Translations under genes and position numbers: made by a program | Source of the DNA: Kineococcus sp. NBC_00420 | GTDB lineage: Bacteria; Actinomycetota; Actinomycetes; Actinomycetales; Kineococcaceae | Assembly (NCBI RefSeq): GCF_036021035.1 | Contig: NZ_CP107930.1 | Coordinates: forward strand, 3,224,001 to 3,288,000 | Direction: 5' to 3' | DNA length: 64,000 nt | Shown here: positions 51,722 to 59,202 of the stretch, piece by piece | How the letters are laid out: the number at the start of each line of letters is the position of its first letter | Position numbering within the stretch: the stretch's first letter is position 1 | Notes under the pieces: model-generated | Databases searched by the model: none | The model's input: only the letters and a program-made list of their open reading frames with translations | What the model was told of the DNA's origin: nothing

Positions 51722-54097
51722 GTGGACGACATGGACGAGATCGTCCAGGAGTTCCTCGTCGAGAGCTACGAGAACCTGGACCAGCTGGACTCCGACCTCG
51801 TGGCGCTGGAGCAGCAGCCAGGCTCCCGCGAGCTGCTCGCGAGCGTCTTCCGCACCATCCACACGATCAAGGGCACCTCCGGGTTCCTGGCGTTCTCTCG
51901 CCTGGAGGCCGTGGCCCACGTCGGTGAGAACCTGCTGGCCCGTCTGCGTGACGGCCAGATCGTCATGACGCCGGTCACCACCGACGTCCTGCTGCGGATG
52001 GTCGACACCATCCGTGAACTGCTCTCGAAGATCGAGGCGAACCACACCGAGGACGGTGTCGAGGTCGCCGCCGTCGTCGCCGCCATCCGCGCGGTGCTCG
52101 ACGGTGAGGAACCCGTCCTGCCGGCCGCCGACGGCGCCGGGGTCGAGGTCGTCTCCGCACCGGTTGCCGCACCGGTTGCCGCACCGGTCGCCGCGCCCGC
52201 TCCCGAACCCGAGCCCGTCGTCGAGGCGCCCGTCGCCGAGACCCCCGTCGAGGTCGCGCCGGAACCCGAACCCACCCCGGAACCCACCCCGGAACCCGTC
52301 GCCGAGGTCCCCGCTCCCGCCCCCGCCGCCGCGGCCCCCGCCGCGGCCCCGGCCGGTGGGGGCGGTGCTCCCCCCGAGAAGGCCTCCGCGGCCGAGTCGA
52401 CCATCCGCGTCGACGTGGAACTCCTCGAGTCCCTCGTCCGCCAGGCCGGTGAGCTCGTCCTCGCCCGCAACCAGATCCTGCAGCGGGCTGGAGCCCTGCG
52501 CGACGAGGACCTCACCCGCGCCTGCCACCGCCTGAACCTCGTCGCGAGCGAGATGCAGGAATCGGTCATGCGCACCCGCATGCAGGCCATCGACCACCTG
52601 TGGTCGAAGCTTCCCCGCGTCGTCCGCGACCTCGGGAACATGCTCAACCGCAAGATCAAGCTGGAGATGGAGGGCGGCGACACCGAACTCGACCGCACCC
52701 TCCTCGAGGCCGTCAAGGACCCCTTGACCCACATCGTCCGCAACGCGGTCGACCACGGCATCGAGTCCCCGGACGTCCGCCTCGCCGCCGGCAAGAACGA
52801 GGTCGGAACTCTCAAGCTGCGCGCCGCCCACGAGGGCGGCCAGGTCGTCGTCGAGATCCGCGACGACGGCAAGGGCATCGACCCGGTCATCATCGGGAAC
52901 AAGGCCGTCGAGAAGGGCCTGGTGTCCGCGGCCAAGCTCGAGACGCTGACCCCCAACGACATCCTGCAGTTCCTCTTCCTGCCCGGGTTCTCCACCGCGG
53001 CGAAGGTCACGAACGTCTCCGGCCGTGGGGTCGGGATGGACGTCGTGAAGACGAACATCGAGCGCATCGGCGGTTCCGTCGACGTCGAGTCCGTCACCGG
53101 GCAGGGTACCGTCTGGCGTCTGCGGATCCCGTTGACGCTGGCGATCGTCCCGGCCCTGACCGTCGAGTGCGCCGGTCAGCGCTACGCCATGCCGCAGGTG
53201 AACCTGCTCGAACTCGTGAGCCTGGACACCGAGAAGATGGGCAAGGCGATCGAGGACGTCGGTGGCGCGAAGGTGTACCGCCTGCGCGGTGCGCTGCTGC
53301 CGCTGATCCGCCTCGAGGAGGCGCTGGAACTCAAGCGCCCCACCGACGTGGAACTCCCGACGAACCTCGTCATCGCCGTCCTCGAGTGCGACGGGCGCCG
53401 CTTCGGCCTGCTCGTCGACCGGGTCCTGGACACCGAGGAGATCGTCGTCAAGCCGCTCTCCGGGGCGTTGAAGGCCATCGGCGCCTACGCCGGCGCCACC
53501 ATCCTCGGTGACGGTCGCGTCTCGCTGATCCTCGACGTGCAGTCGCTGGCGCGCCGCACGATGCGTTCCGACGGCATCGACCACGCCAACGACCAGGCCG
53601 CCGCGGAACAGGCCGCGAGCAGCGACGGGCAGCGCCTGCTGGTCGTCGGTCTCGGCGGGAACCGCCGCGTCGCGATCCCGCTGGACGTCGTCACCCGCCT
53701 CGAGGAGTTCAAGACCGACTCCATCGAACGGGTCGGGCGCCGCGAGGTCGTCCGCTACCGCGGCGAGATCCTGCCGCTGGTCCGCCTGGCGAACCACCTC
53801 GGCGGCGGCTCACGCTCGTCGTACTCGGGGGGCGAGGCCGCCTCGGTCCCGGGTGTCGTCTACTCGGCCCGCGGTCGCTCGGTCGCGATCGTCGTCGACG
53901 AGATCGTCGACATCGTCTCCGGCCAGGACGCGCACAGCGACATCGACGACGCCGGTCTGGTCGGTTCCGCGGTCATCCGCGACCGCGTGACCGAACTCCT
54001 CGACGTGCGGTCCGCGATCCTCGCGGCCGACCCGAACTTCTTCTCCGAGCAGGCTCAGAACGAGCTCGCCGCAGCATCCACGCGACTGGGGGTCTGA
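51722..54097 (+). CDS. cheA: Chemotaxis histidine kinase CheA with tandem CheW domains
   Basis: A 791-residue kinase; the GTG at 51722 follows GTGGGAG and gives a normal HPt start. HPt domain 1-~110 with phospho-His H47 (FRTIHTIKGTSGF). An Ala/Pro/Glu-rich linker (~125-225) takes the place of a recognisable CheY-binding P2 domain. Dimerisation ~235-295; ATPase ~296-470 (THIVRNAVDHGIE, RDDGKGID, GRGVGMDVVKTNIERIGG). Then a CheW-like domain (~475-610) and a second one (~635-770, LLVVGLGGNRRVAIPLDVV). It phosphorylates CheY and CheB. cheW follows 1 bp later. Confidence 0.94.
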   Translation: MDDMDEIVQEFLVESYENLDQLDSDLVALEQQPGSRELLASVFRTIHTIKGTSGFLAFSRLEAVAHVGENLLARLRDGQIVMTPVTTDVLLRMVDTIRELLSKIEANHTEDGVEVAAVVAAIRAVLDGEEPVLPAADGAGVEVVSAPVAAPVAAPVAAPAPEPEPVVEAPVAETPVEVAPEPEPTPEPTPEPVAEVPAPAPAAAAPAAAPAGGGGAPPEKASAAESTIRVDVELLESLVRQAGELVLARNQILQRAGALRDEDLTRACHRLNLVASEMQESVMRTRMQAIDHLWSKLPRVVRDLGNMLNRKIKLEMEGGDTELDRTLLEAVKDPLTHIVRNAVDHGIESPDVRLAAGKNEVGTLKLRAAHEGGQVVVEIRDDGKGIDPVIIGNKAVEKGLVSAAKLETLTPNDILQFLFLPGFSTAAKVTNVSGRGVGMDVVKTNIERIGGSVDVESVTGQGTVWRLRIPLTLAIVPALTVECAGQRYAMPQVNLLELVSLDTEKMGKAIEDVGGAKVYRLRGALLPLIRLEEALELKRPTDVELPTNLVIAVLECDGRRFGLLVDRVLDTEEIVVKPLSGALKAIGAYAGATILGDGRVSLILDVQSLARRTMRSDGIDHANDQAAAEQAASSDGQRLLVVGLGGNRRVAIPLDVVTRLEEFKTDSIERVGRREVVRYRGEILPLVRLANHLGGGSRSSYSGGEAASVPGVVYSARGRSVAIVVDEIVDIVSGQDAHSDIDDAGLVGSAVIRDRVTELLDVRSAILAADPNFFSEQAQNELAAASTRLGV
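52157..52192 (+). repeat. 12-bp tandem repeat (3 copies) in CheA linker
   Basis: GCACCGGTTGCC at 52157-52168 and 52169-52180, with a third copy having one change at 52181-52192. It codes the APVA repeats at the start of the linker. Confidence 0.9.
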
Positions 54098-54098
54098 C

Positions 54099-54545
54099 GT
54101 GTCCACGCAGTACGCCACGTTCCACCTGGCCGGACACCTCTTCGGTGTCGAGGTCCGGCGAGTGCAGGAAGTGCTCACCGAGCAGCCGCGCACACCCGCG
54201 CCGCTGGCTCCGCGGGCCGTCGCGGGTCTCATCAACCTGCGCGGTCAGGTCGTCACCGCGCTCGACCTGCGCCGCCGGCTCAACATGCCCGACCGCGAGG
54301 AGGGGCGCGTCGCGATGAACGTCGTCGTCCGCGCCGGCGACGAGGTCTGGAGCCTGCTGGTCGACTCCATCGGCGGCGTCATCGAGGTCACCGACTCGAC
54401 CTTCGAGCCGCCGCCGGACACGCTGTCCGGCCCGATCCGCGAACTCATCCGCGGTGCCTACAAGCTCGACGACGCGCTGCTGCTCGTCCTCGACGTGGAC
54501 AAGGCCCTCGAGATCGAGGGCATCGGCGCGGTCGTCGCGGCCTGA
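54099..54545 (+). CDS. cheW: Chemotaxis adaptor CheW
   Basis: A 148-residue single-domain CheW from the GTG 1 bp after cheA. Features: YATFHLAGHLFGVEVRRVQEVL, VAGLINLRGQVVTALDLRRRL, and WSLLVDSIGGVIEVTDSTFEPPP. It bridges receptors and CheA at the cytoplasmic membrane. Followed by a 15-bp-stem terminator. Confidence 0.95.
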   Translation: MSTQYATFHLAGHLFGVEVRRVQEVLTEQPRTPAPLAPRAVAGLINLRGQVVTALDLRRRLNMPDREEGRVAMNVVVRAGDEVWSLLVDSIGGVIEVTDSTFEPPPDTLSGPIRELIRGAYKLDDALLLVLDVDKALEIEGIGAVVAA

Positions 54546-54554
54546 CCCGACGGT

Positions 54555-54589
54555 GAACGGGGTGGGACCTTCCGGGTCCCACCCCGTTC
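54555..54589 (+). terminator. Terminator after cheA-cheW
   Basis: Arms 54555-54569 and 54575-54589 pair perfectly (15 bp) with loop TTCCG, followed by TCTGCGTTCCCGG as after the conservon. Confidence 0.85.
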
Positions 54590-54615
54590 TGCGTTCCCGG
54601 ACCCCGCGAGCGGGT

Positions 54616-55386
54616 TCAGCGGGGGCGGCGGTAGGCGTCGAGTTCCGCGCCCGAGAGCCGGGGGACCTCGGACGGTCGTTCCTCGACCGGTGGTTCGGGG
54701 CGGGGTTCCGCAGGTGGCTCCGCGACCGGTTCAGGGGCGGGTTCCGCGGCGGGTTCGGCGGCGGGTTCCGCGGCGACTCGGGCGGCGCCCGGGGCCTGCC
54801 ACAGCACGAGGGCCGCCACGGCCGGCACGACCGTCATCACCACCAGCAACGCCATGACCGGCGCGATCTCGGGGAAGTCCCCGGTCGAGGGCAGCAGGTA
54901 GCTCAGCTGCAGGTTGCCGTAGGCGCTGCTGCGGGGTTCGTCGGCGAGTTCGACGAGCATCACCAGGCACACCAGGCTCTCGAGCGCGCTCAGCCCGGCG
55001 GCGCCCGCGACGACGCGGGCACCCCACCGCGGCGGGACGAGCCACTCCGGCCGCCCGGCCACGACGACGGCGGCCAGCCCCAGCACCACCGGCAGGGCCG
55101 CGATCAGGACGTCCGGCACCGGGACGCTCGCCCACAGCAACCGGAACCGGACGGTGAACGTGAAGTCGAGGCGCGCGCGGACGTCGGCCTCCGAGACGTA
55201 GGCCCCGAAGTAGCTCGCGTCGGCGCTCCCCGTCAGGAACCGCCGGGACACCTCGGCCAGGACCACCGGCGGGAGGACCGCGACGAGGACGAGCAGCCAG
55301 GAGACCCAGCCCAGGGGCAGCCGCCCCGCCTCGTCCTCCTCGTCCCCCACCGGCCCCTCGTGCTCCCCGTCCCGCTCGTGCGTCAC
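54616..55386 (-). CDS. Four-TM membrane protein (paralogue of 55383-56216)
   Basis: A 256-residue protein from a GTG at 55386 overlapping the stop of its upstream neighbour. Short acidic N-terminus, hydrophobic segments (WVSWLLVLVAVLPPVVLAEV, VLIAALPVVLGLAAVVVAG, a third at ~125-150, and VMALLVVMTVVPAVAALVLW), then a Pro/Ala/Glu-rich cytoplasmic tail ending LDAYRRPR. It is clearly homologous to the preceding gene along its length. No known family. It lies between cheW and unrelated genes on the opposite strand. Confidence 0.78.
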   Translation of the reverse strand: MTHERDGEHEGPVGDEEDEAGRLPLGWVSWLLVLVAVLPPVVLAEVSRRFLTGSADASYFGAYVSEADVRARLDFTFTVRFRLLWASVPVPDVLIAALPVVLGLAAVVVAGRPEWLVPPRWGARVVAGAAGLSALESLVCLVMLVELADEPRSSAYGNLQLSYLLPSTGDFPEIAPVMALLVVMTVVPAVAALVLWQAPGAARVAAEPAAEPAAEPAPEPVAEPPAEPRPEPPVEERPSEVPRLSGAELDAYRRPR

Positions 55387-56216
55387 GCGCCCTCCCCGGA
55401 GACCGGCCGGCGGTAGGCGTCGAGGTCGTCGGCGGAGGGTTTCGGGACGTCGGCCACCCCGGCCTGCGGCGCGGGCCCGGGTTCGGGTGCCGGTTCGGGT
55501 TCGGGTTCGGGTTCGACCACGGCGGGGGCGGCGGGTTCCGCGGGGGCGGCGGGAACCGGCCCCACCGCCGGGTCCACGGCCCGCCACAGCACGAGGGCGG
55601 CGAGCGCCGGCAGGGCCGTCGTCACGACCAGCAGCGCGAGGACACCGAGGAGTTCCGGGAACTCCCCCGTCGAGGGGATGTAGTAGCTGATCTGGGAACC
55701 GCCGAAGGACTCCCGTTCGGGTTCCCCGGCGCGCGTGACCAGGCTGACCAGGCTGACCAGGCTCTCGAGCGCCGTGAGGGCCGCGGCCCCCGCGCCCACC
55801 CGGGCCGCCCAGCGCCGCGGGACCAGCCAGTCCGGCCGGCCCGCCACGACGAGAGCGGCCACGACGAGCACGCCGCACAGGGCCGCGAGCAGCACCTGCG
55901 GGACGGGGACCGTCATCCAGAGCAGACCGAACCGGTTGGACCAGCCGAGGTCGATCCCGTCGCCGTCGCCGGGGGCGGCGCGGGTCCCGACGTAGGCGGC
56001 GTCCGCCCCACCCCCCAGGAACCGGCGGCCGAGGACGGCCAGCGCGAGCGGTGGGACCGCGGAGACGGCGACGACCAGCCAGGACGCCCACCGGCCGGGA
56101 GCCGACTCCCGCTCTCCGCCCCGCTCGGCCTCCCCGCCGGACTCCCCGTCGAACTCGTCGGGTCCCTCGTCGGCGAGCGGGTGGGTCCCCGGGTGCTCGC
56201 TGTGCTGGTGGTCCAC
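55383..56216 (-). CDS. Four-TM membrane protein (paralogue of 54616-55386)
   Basis: A 277-residue protein from the ATG at 56216. Acidic ~40-residue N-terminus, four hydrophobic segments in the same order as the downstream paralogue (WASWLVVAVSAVPPLALAVL; VLLAALCGVLVVAALVVAGRP; ~140-165; VLALLVVTTALPALAALVLW), a conserved YYIPSTGEFPEL (YLLPSTGDFPEI in the paralogue), and a Glu/Pro-rich tail ending LDAYRRPVSGEGA. A tandem duplication is evident. Function unknown. Confidence 0.8.
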   Translation of the reverse strand: MDHQHSEHPGTHPLADEGPDEFDGESGGEAERGGERESAPGRWASWLVVAVSAVPPLALAVLGRRFLGGGADAAYVGTRAAPGDGDGIDLGWSNRFGLLWMTVPVPQVLLAALCGVLVVAALVVAGRPDWLVPRRWAARVGAGAAALTALESLVSLVSLVTRAGEPERESFGGSQISYYIPSTGEFPELLGVLALLVVTTALPALAALVLWRAVDPAVGPVPAAPAEPAAPAVVEPEPEPEPAPEPGPAPQAGVADVPKPSADDLDAYRRPVSGEGA

Positions 56217-56372
56217 GACCTGACGTTACGGCGGTCGTGCTCCCACGTCCCCCGGACGGCGCAACGCCGTCGCGGTGGGTGCGCCGCACGGGGGGTGCGG
56301 ACCTCCGGCGTGCCGCCGGACGGCTGACGACGTGTGGCCCCCTCGTTCACCCGGTGTCAGGGTGGGACCACT

Positions 56373-56388
56373 CCGCCGGACCCGGCGG
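56373..56388. promoter_or_regulatory. Inverted repeat upstream of the orphan gene at 56418
   Basis: CCGCCGG-AC-CCGGCGG (56373-56388) flanked by an outer pair GGTGTC (56353-56358) and GACACC (56392-56397). The nested symmetry just before the GTG could be an operator or a 5' hairpin. Confidence 0.4.
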
Positions 56389-56417
56389 TGAGACACCACG
56401 CACCGGAGGCGACGACC

Positions 56418-57344
56418 GTGCACTACTCCCTGGTGAGTTCTCCCGTCCTGGGCTTCGACCTCGTGCGACTGCCCGCGGGCGACTCCGCGGCGGAGGTCCT
56501 GCTGCGTGCTCTCGACTCCGGCCCCCGCGAGATCGAGGTCCTGGCCGAGCGTCACGACCCGGCGACCCGGGCCTCGGCCTGGGACGCGGTCCGCACCGCC
56601 ACCGACGCCGTCCCGCAGCTCGGCGACGTGCTGCACCAGGTCGCCAACGGCCTCGCTCACGAGGACTTCGCCGACGAGGTGTCCGGCGCCCGGGTCGAGG
56701 CCGGCATCGTCCGGGTCCTGCAGACCAGCACCATCGCCGACGCCGACGCCCTCGTCCGCCTGGTCCACCACGACGTCTTCGACTGGACCTGGTCGGCTCC
56801 GCTGGAGGGCGGGCCCCGGCTGCGCACCGAGGACGCGGGTCGCGCCGCCGACGTGCTCGCCGACGCCGCCGTCTCCGCCTACCTCGGCGACCGGCTGCCC
56901 GACCACGCGCGACGGGTCCTCGCGCACCCCTACCTGCAGGCCGCTCGCGACCTCGCCCCGCTGCCCGAGCACCCGACCGGTCTCGGGGAGGCGCAGGCCG
57001 GGGTGACCCGCGTCCTCGACACCCTGCGTCGCCTCGACGGCACCGACCGCGCCTGCCTGCGGGCGGTGGGGGAGACCAGCCGCCCGAGCGCGGGCGAGTG
57101 GGCCGGCGCCGTCCACGACGCCTCCTGGGCCGTGCACCTCTCCGACCGCGTCCGCACCGCCGCGGTGGCCCAGCTGCTCGCGGTCCGCGCCTTCCGGGCC
57201 GGTGGGCTCGACGCCGCCGACGGCGCGAACGGTCTGTGGAACGTCGTCAGCGGGGTCGTGCACGCCGAGGTCGTCGCCGACCTGCTGTCCTCCGACGCCC
57301 GTGCGGTCCTGATGCGTCCGTGGGAGGCGGCCTTCGGCGCCTGA
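56418..57344 (+). CDS. Hypothetical helical protein
   Basis: A 308-residue soluble protein from the GTG at 56418 (CGGAGGCGAC site). After a short beta start (HYSLVSSPVLGFDLVRLP) it looks mostly alpha-helical with many Ala/Asp/Arg-rich helices, such as ADALVRLVHHDVFDWTW and SDRVRTAAVAQLLAVRAF. No catalytic motif, membrane segment or signal is visible and I recognise no family. It lies alone between the membrane-protein pair and the YcnI pair and has its own terminator. Confidence 0.75.
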   Translation: MHYSLVSSPVLGFDLVRLPAGDSAAEVLLRALDSGPREIEVLAERHDPATRASAWDAVRTATDAVPQLGDVLHQVANGLAHEDFADEVSGARVEAGIVRVLQTSTIADADALVRLVHHDVFDWTWSAPLEGGPRLRTEDAGRAADVLADAAVSAYLGDRLPDHARRVLAHPYLQAARDLAPLPEHPTGLGEAQAGVTRVLDTLRRLDGTDRACLRAVGETSRPSAGEWAGAVHDASWAVHLSDRVRTAAVAQLLAVRAFRAGGLDAADGANGLWNVVSGVVHAEVVADLLSSDARAVLMRPWEAAFGA

Positions 57345-57362
57345 GCCACCAGGACCACCCGG

Positions 57363-57401
57363 GAGCGCCCGGTCACCGGCCCGGTCGGTGACCGGGCGCT
57401 C
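57363..57401 (+). terminator. Terminator after orphan gene
   Basis: Arms 57363-57378 and 57386-57401 pair perfectly over 16 bp with a 7-nt loop, 18 bp after the stop. Confidence 0.85.
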
Positions 57402-57433
57402 TCGCGTCCGGCGCGCGGCGGTACGGTGCTGAC

Positions 57434-58057
57434 GTGCCCAGCCCGCTGACGTCCGGCCCCGCCGGGCCGTCGCGGGGGTCGCTGCGGGTGCTGCGCGCCG
57501 GGGCCGTCGCCGCGAGCGTCGTGGGGCTCGCCGCGGGCGCCCACCTCGCCGGTGGGGGAGAGCTCCCCGGCCCGGCGCTGCTGCTCGCGGTCGTCGTCGT
57601 CCTCGCCGCGGTGACCCTGCTGCTGGCCGGTCGCCGCTTCACGTGGCCGGTCCTCACCGCTCTGCTGGGCACCGGGCAGGTCGTCCTGCACGAGGTCTTC
57701 GAGCAGTGCTCCGGGCCGGCCGCCACGGTCGTGGGCCACGGACACCACCAGACCCTCGCCCCGGCGCTCGGAGCGGGCGCCGCGACCGCCGCGGGATCCC
57801 CTGCGATGACGCTCGCCCACGTCGTGGCCACGGTCGTCGCGACGGTCCTGCTGCTGCACGGCGAGGCGCTGGTGTGGTCGTTGTGGGCGTGGTTGCGCCC
57901 GCTGGTCCGGGTGCTGCTCGCCCTGCTGGGCCCGGCCGTGGGAGTCCTGCCGCGGTTCCCGAGGACGACGGTGCCGCGACCGCGTTCGGTGCTCGCCCGT
58001 CGGGTTCGTCGACGTGGGCCACCGGGAGCGACCGCTCTCGCCACCCCATCGTCCTGA
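57434..58057 (+). CDS. Multi-TM membrane protein paired with YcnI
   Basis: A 207-residue membrane protein from a GTG. Hydrophobic segments at ~22-40, ~47-65, ~70-85, ~125-145 and ~150-165, with a His-rich outer loop (VVGHGHHQTLAP) and further conserved His residues (VVLHEVFEQC, AHVVATVVATVLLLHGEAL). The C-terminus is basic and cytoplasmic. Proteins of this kind often accompany YcnI in actinobacteria, so copper handling is a reasonable guess. The YcnI gene follows 20 bp later. Confidence 0.75.
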   Translation: MPSPLTSGPAGPSRGSLRVLRAGAVAASVVGLAAGAHLAGGGELPGPALLLAVVVVLAAVTLLLAGRRFTWPVLTALLGTGQVVLHEVFEQCSGPAATVVGHGHHQTLAPALGAGAATAAGSPAMTLAHVVATVVATVLLLHGEALVWSLWAWLRPLVRVLLALLGPAVGVLPRFPRTTVPRPRSVLARRVRRRGPPGATALATPSS

Positions 58058-58077
58058 CGAAACCCCGAGGATCCACC

Positions 58078-58797
58078 GTGAAGAGCTCCACCCTGCCCAC
58101 CCGCGCCCTCGCCGTCTCCGTGACCGCCTGCGCCGCAGTGCTCCTGGGCGCCTCCAGCGCCTCTGCCCACGTGCACGCGACCCCCGACACGACCGCCGCC
58201 GACGGCTACAGCGTCGTGACGTTCCGGGTTCCGAACGAGTCCGACACCGCCGCCACGACGTCGGTCGCGGTGTCCCTGCCGACCGACCACCCCTTCAGCT
58301 ACGTGGCCGTGCGGCCCCTGCCGGGGTGGACCGCCGTCGTCACCGAGGGCGCCCTGCCCGCCCCCGTCGAGCACGACGGGACGACCGTGACCAAGGCCGC
58401 CCTGAAGATCACCTGGACCGCCGCGGCCGGATCGCCCGGGATCGCCGTCGGGCAGTTCGAGGAGTTCGAGGCGAACGTCGGCCCGCTGCCCGACGCCGGC
58501 ACGCAGGTCGTGCTGCCCACCGTCCAGACCTACGCCGACGGTGAGGTGTCGAACTGGACCGAGGTGGCCGCCGCGGGCGCGGCCGAACCCGAGAACCCCG
58601 CGCCCGGGTTCACCACCACCGCGGCCACCGACGACGAGCACGGCGGCGCGAGCACCGCGCACGAGGCGGCGGGCAACGGTGCGACGACGTCGACCACCGG
58701 CGGGTCGGACCCGCTGGCCCGTGGCCTCGCGGGGGGCGGACTCGTCCTCGGCCTCGCCGCGCTCGTGATCGTCCTGCTGCGTCGCCAGCGGTCCTGA
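58078..58797 (+). CDS. ycnI: YcnI-like copper-binding protein (DUF1775)
   Basis: A 239-residue protein from a GTG with CGAGG upstream. A signal peptide ends in SSASA-HVHATP, placing the copper-binding His at the mature N-terminus as in YcnI. The DUF1775 domain (to ~165) has VTFRVPNESDTAATTSVAVSLP, PGWTAVV and a conserved WTAAAGSPGIAVGQFEEF. A Thr/Gly-rich linker and a C-terminal membrane helix (GLAGGGLVLGLAALVIVLL, RRQRS) anchor it. Role in extracytoplasmic copper handling is known for the family. Confidence 0.92.
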   Translation: MKSSTLPTRALAVSVTACAAVLLGASSASAHVHATPDTTAADGYSVVTFRVPNESDTAATTSVAVSLPTDHPFSYVAVRPLPGWTAVVTEGALPAPVEHDGTTVTKAALKITWTAAAGSPGIAVGQFEEFEANVGPLPDAGTQVVLPTVQTYADGEVSNWTEVAAAGAAEPENPAPGFTTTAATDDEHGGASTAHEAAGNGATTSTTGGSDPLARGLAGGGLVLGLAALVIVLLRRQRS

Positions 58798-58803
58798 GCC
58801 CGG

Positions 58804-58823
58804 CCCGTCCCGGGAGGGACGGG
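58804..58823 (+). terminator. Terminator after ycnI
   Basis: CCCGTCCC (58804-58811) and GGGACGGG (58816-58823) pair around GGGA, 6 bp after the ycnI stop. Confidence 0.7.
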
Positions 58824-59099
58824 ACCTGAGCGCTCCACCCGTGATCGCGGGTGGTGCGACCGAGCCGGTCCACCACCCGCGGTCCGCGGCGCGACCCGGT
58901 GCCCGTCGGCGACCTGTGGGTCGAGCGTCGTCCGACCCTGCACTCCCTGGAACCGCAGCTCGCGCTCGCCGACCGCGACGACGGGAACGGTCTCGGCGAC
59001 CTCCGCTACCCCGTCGAGCGACGCGGCACCACTCGACGCGTGACGAATGGGGACGCACAGTAGCTGTGTACACGGAGTGACGACACGTGCGCTTCGCCG

Positions 59100-59127
59100 T
59101 TCAGGGTTGGCCGCCGAGCGCCGATGG
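59100..59127 (+). promoter_or_regulatory. FliA/WhiG-type promoter upstream of cheB
   Basis: TTCA (59100-59103), 16-nt spacer, GCCGATGG (59120-59127), 75 bp before the cheB start. Same elements and spacing as before cheA. Confidence 0.6.
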
Positions 59128-59202
59128 ACAGGTAGTCGTCCGCCCCCGGACGGTGTTCACGGTGCGGTCCTCCGCACCGACGGCAGGAAGGCAAGGTGCG
59201 AC

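Larger units (their letters stand above)
58798..59202. other. 405-bp gap without a convincing gene
   Basis: It holds a terminator after ycnI (58804-58823), a stretch (58824-59099) with no feature I can support apart from a short CACAG-TAG-CTGTG repeat near 59056, and the cheB promoter (59100-59127). A 70-codon frame at 58851 is Arg/Asp-rich and lacks a ribosome site; I do not call it. Confidence 0.7.

Noticed and set aside
58851-59063. 70-codon frame in the gap before cheB
   Set aside because: No ribosome site, Arg/Asp-rich composition like a shadow frame, and it would run up to the cheB promoter region.
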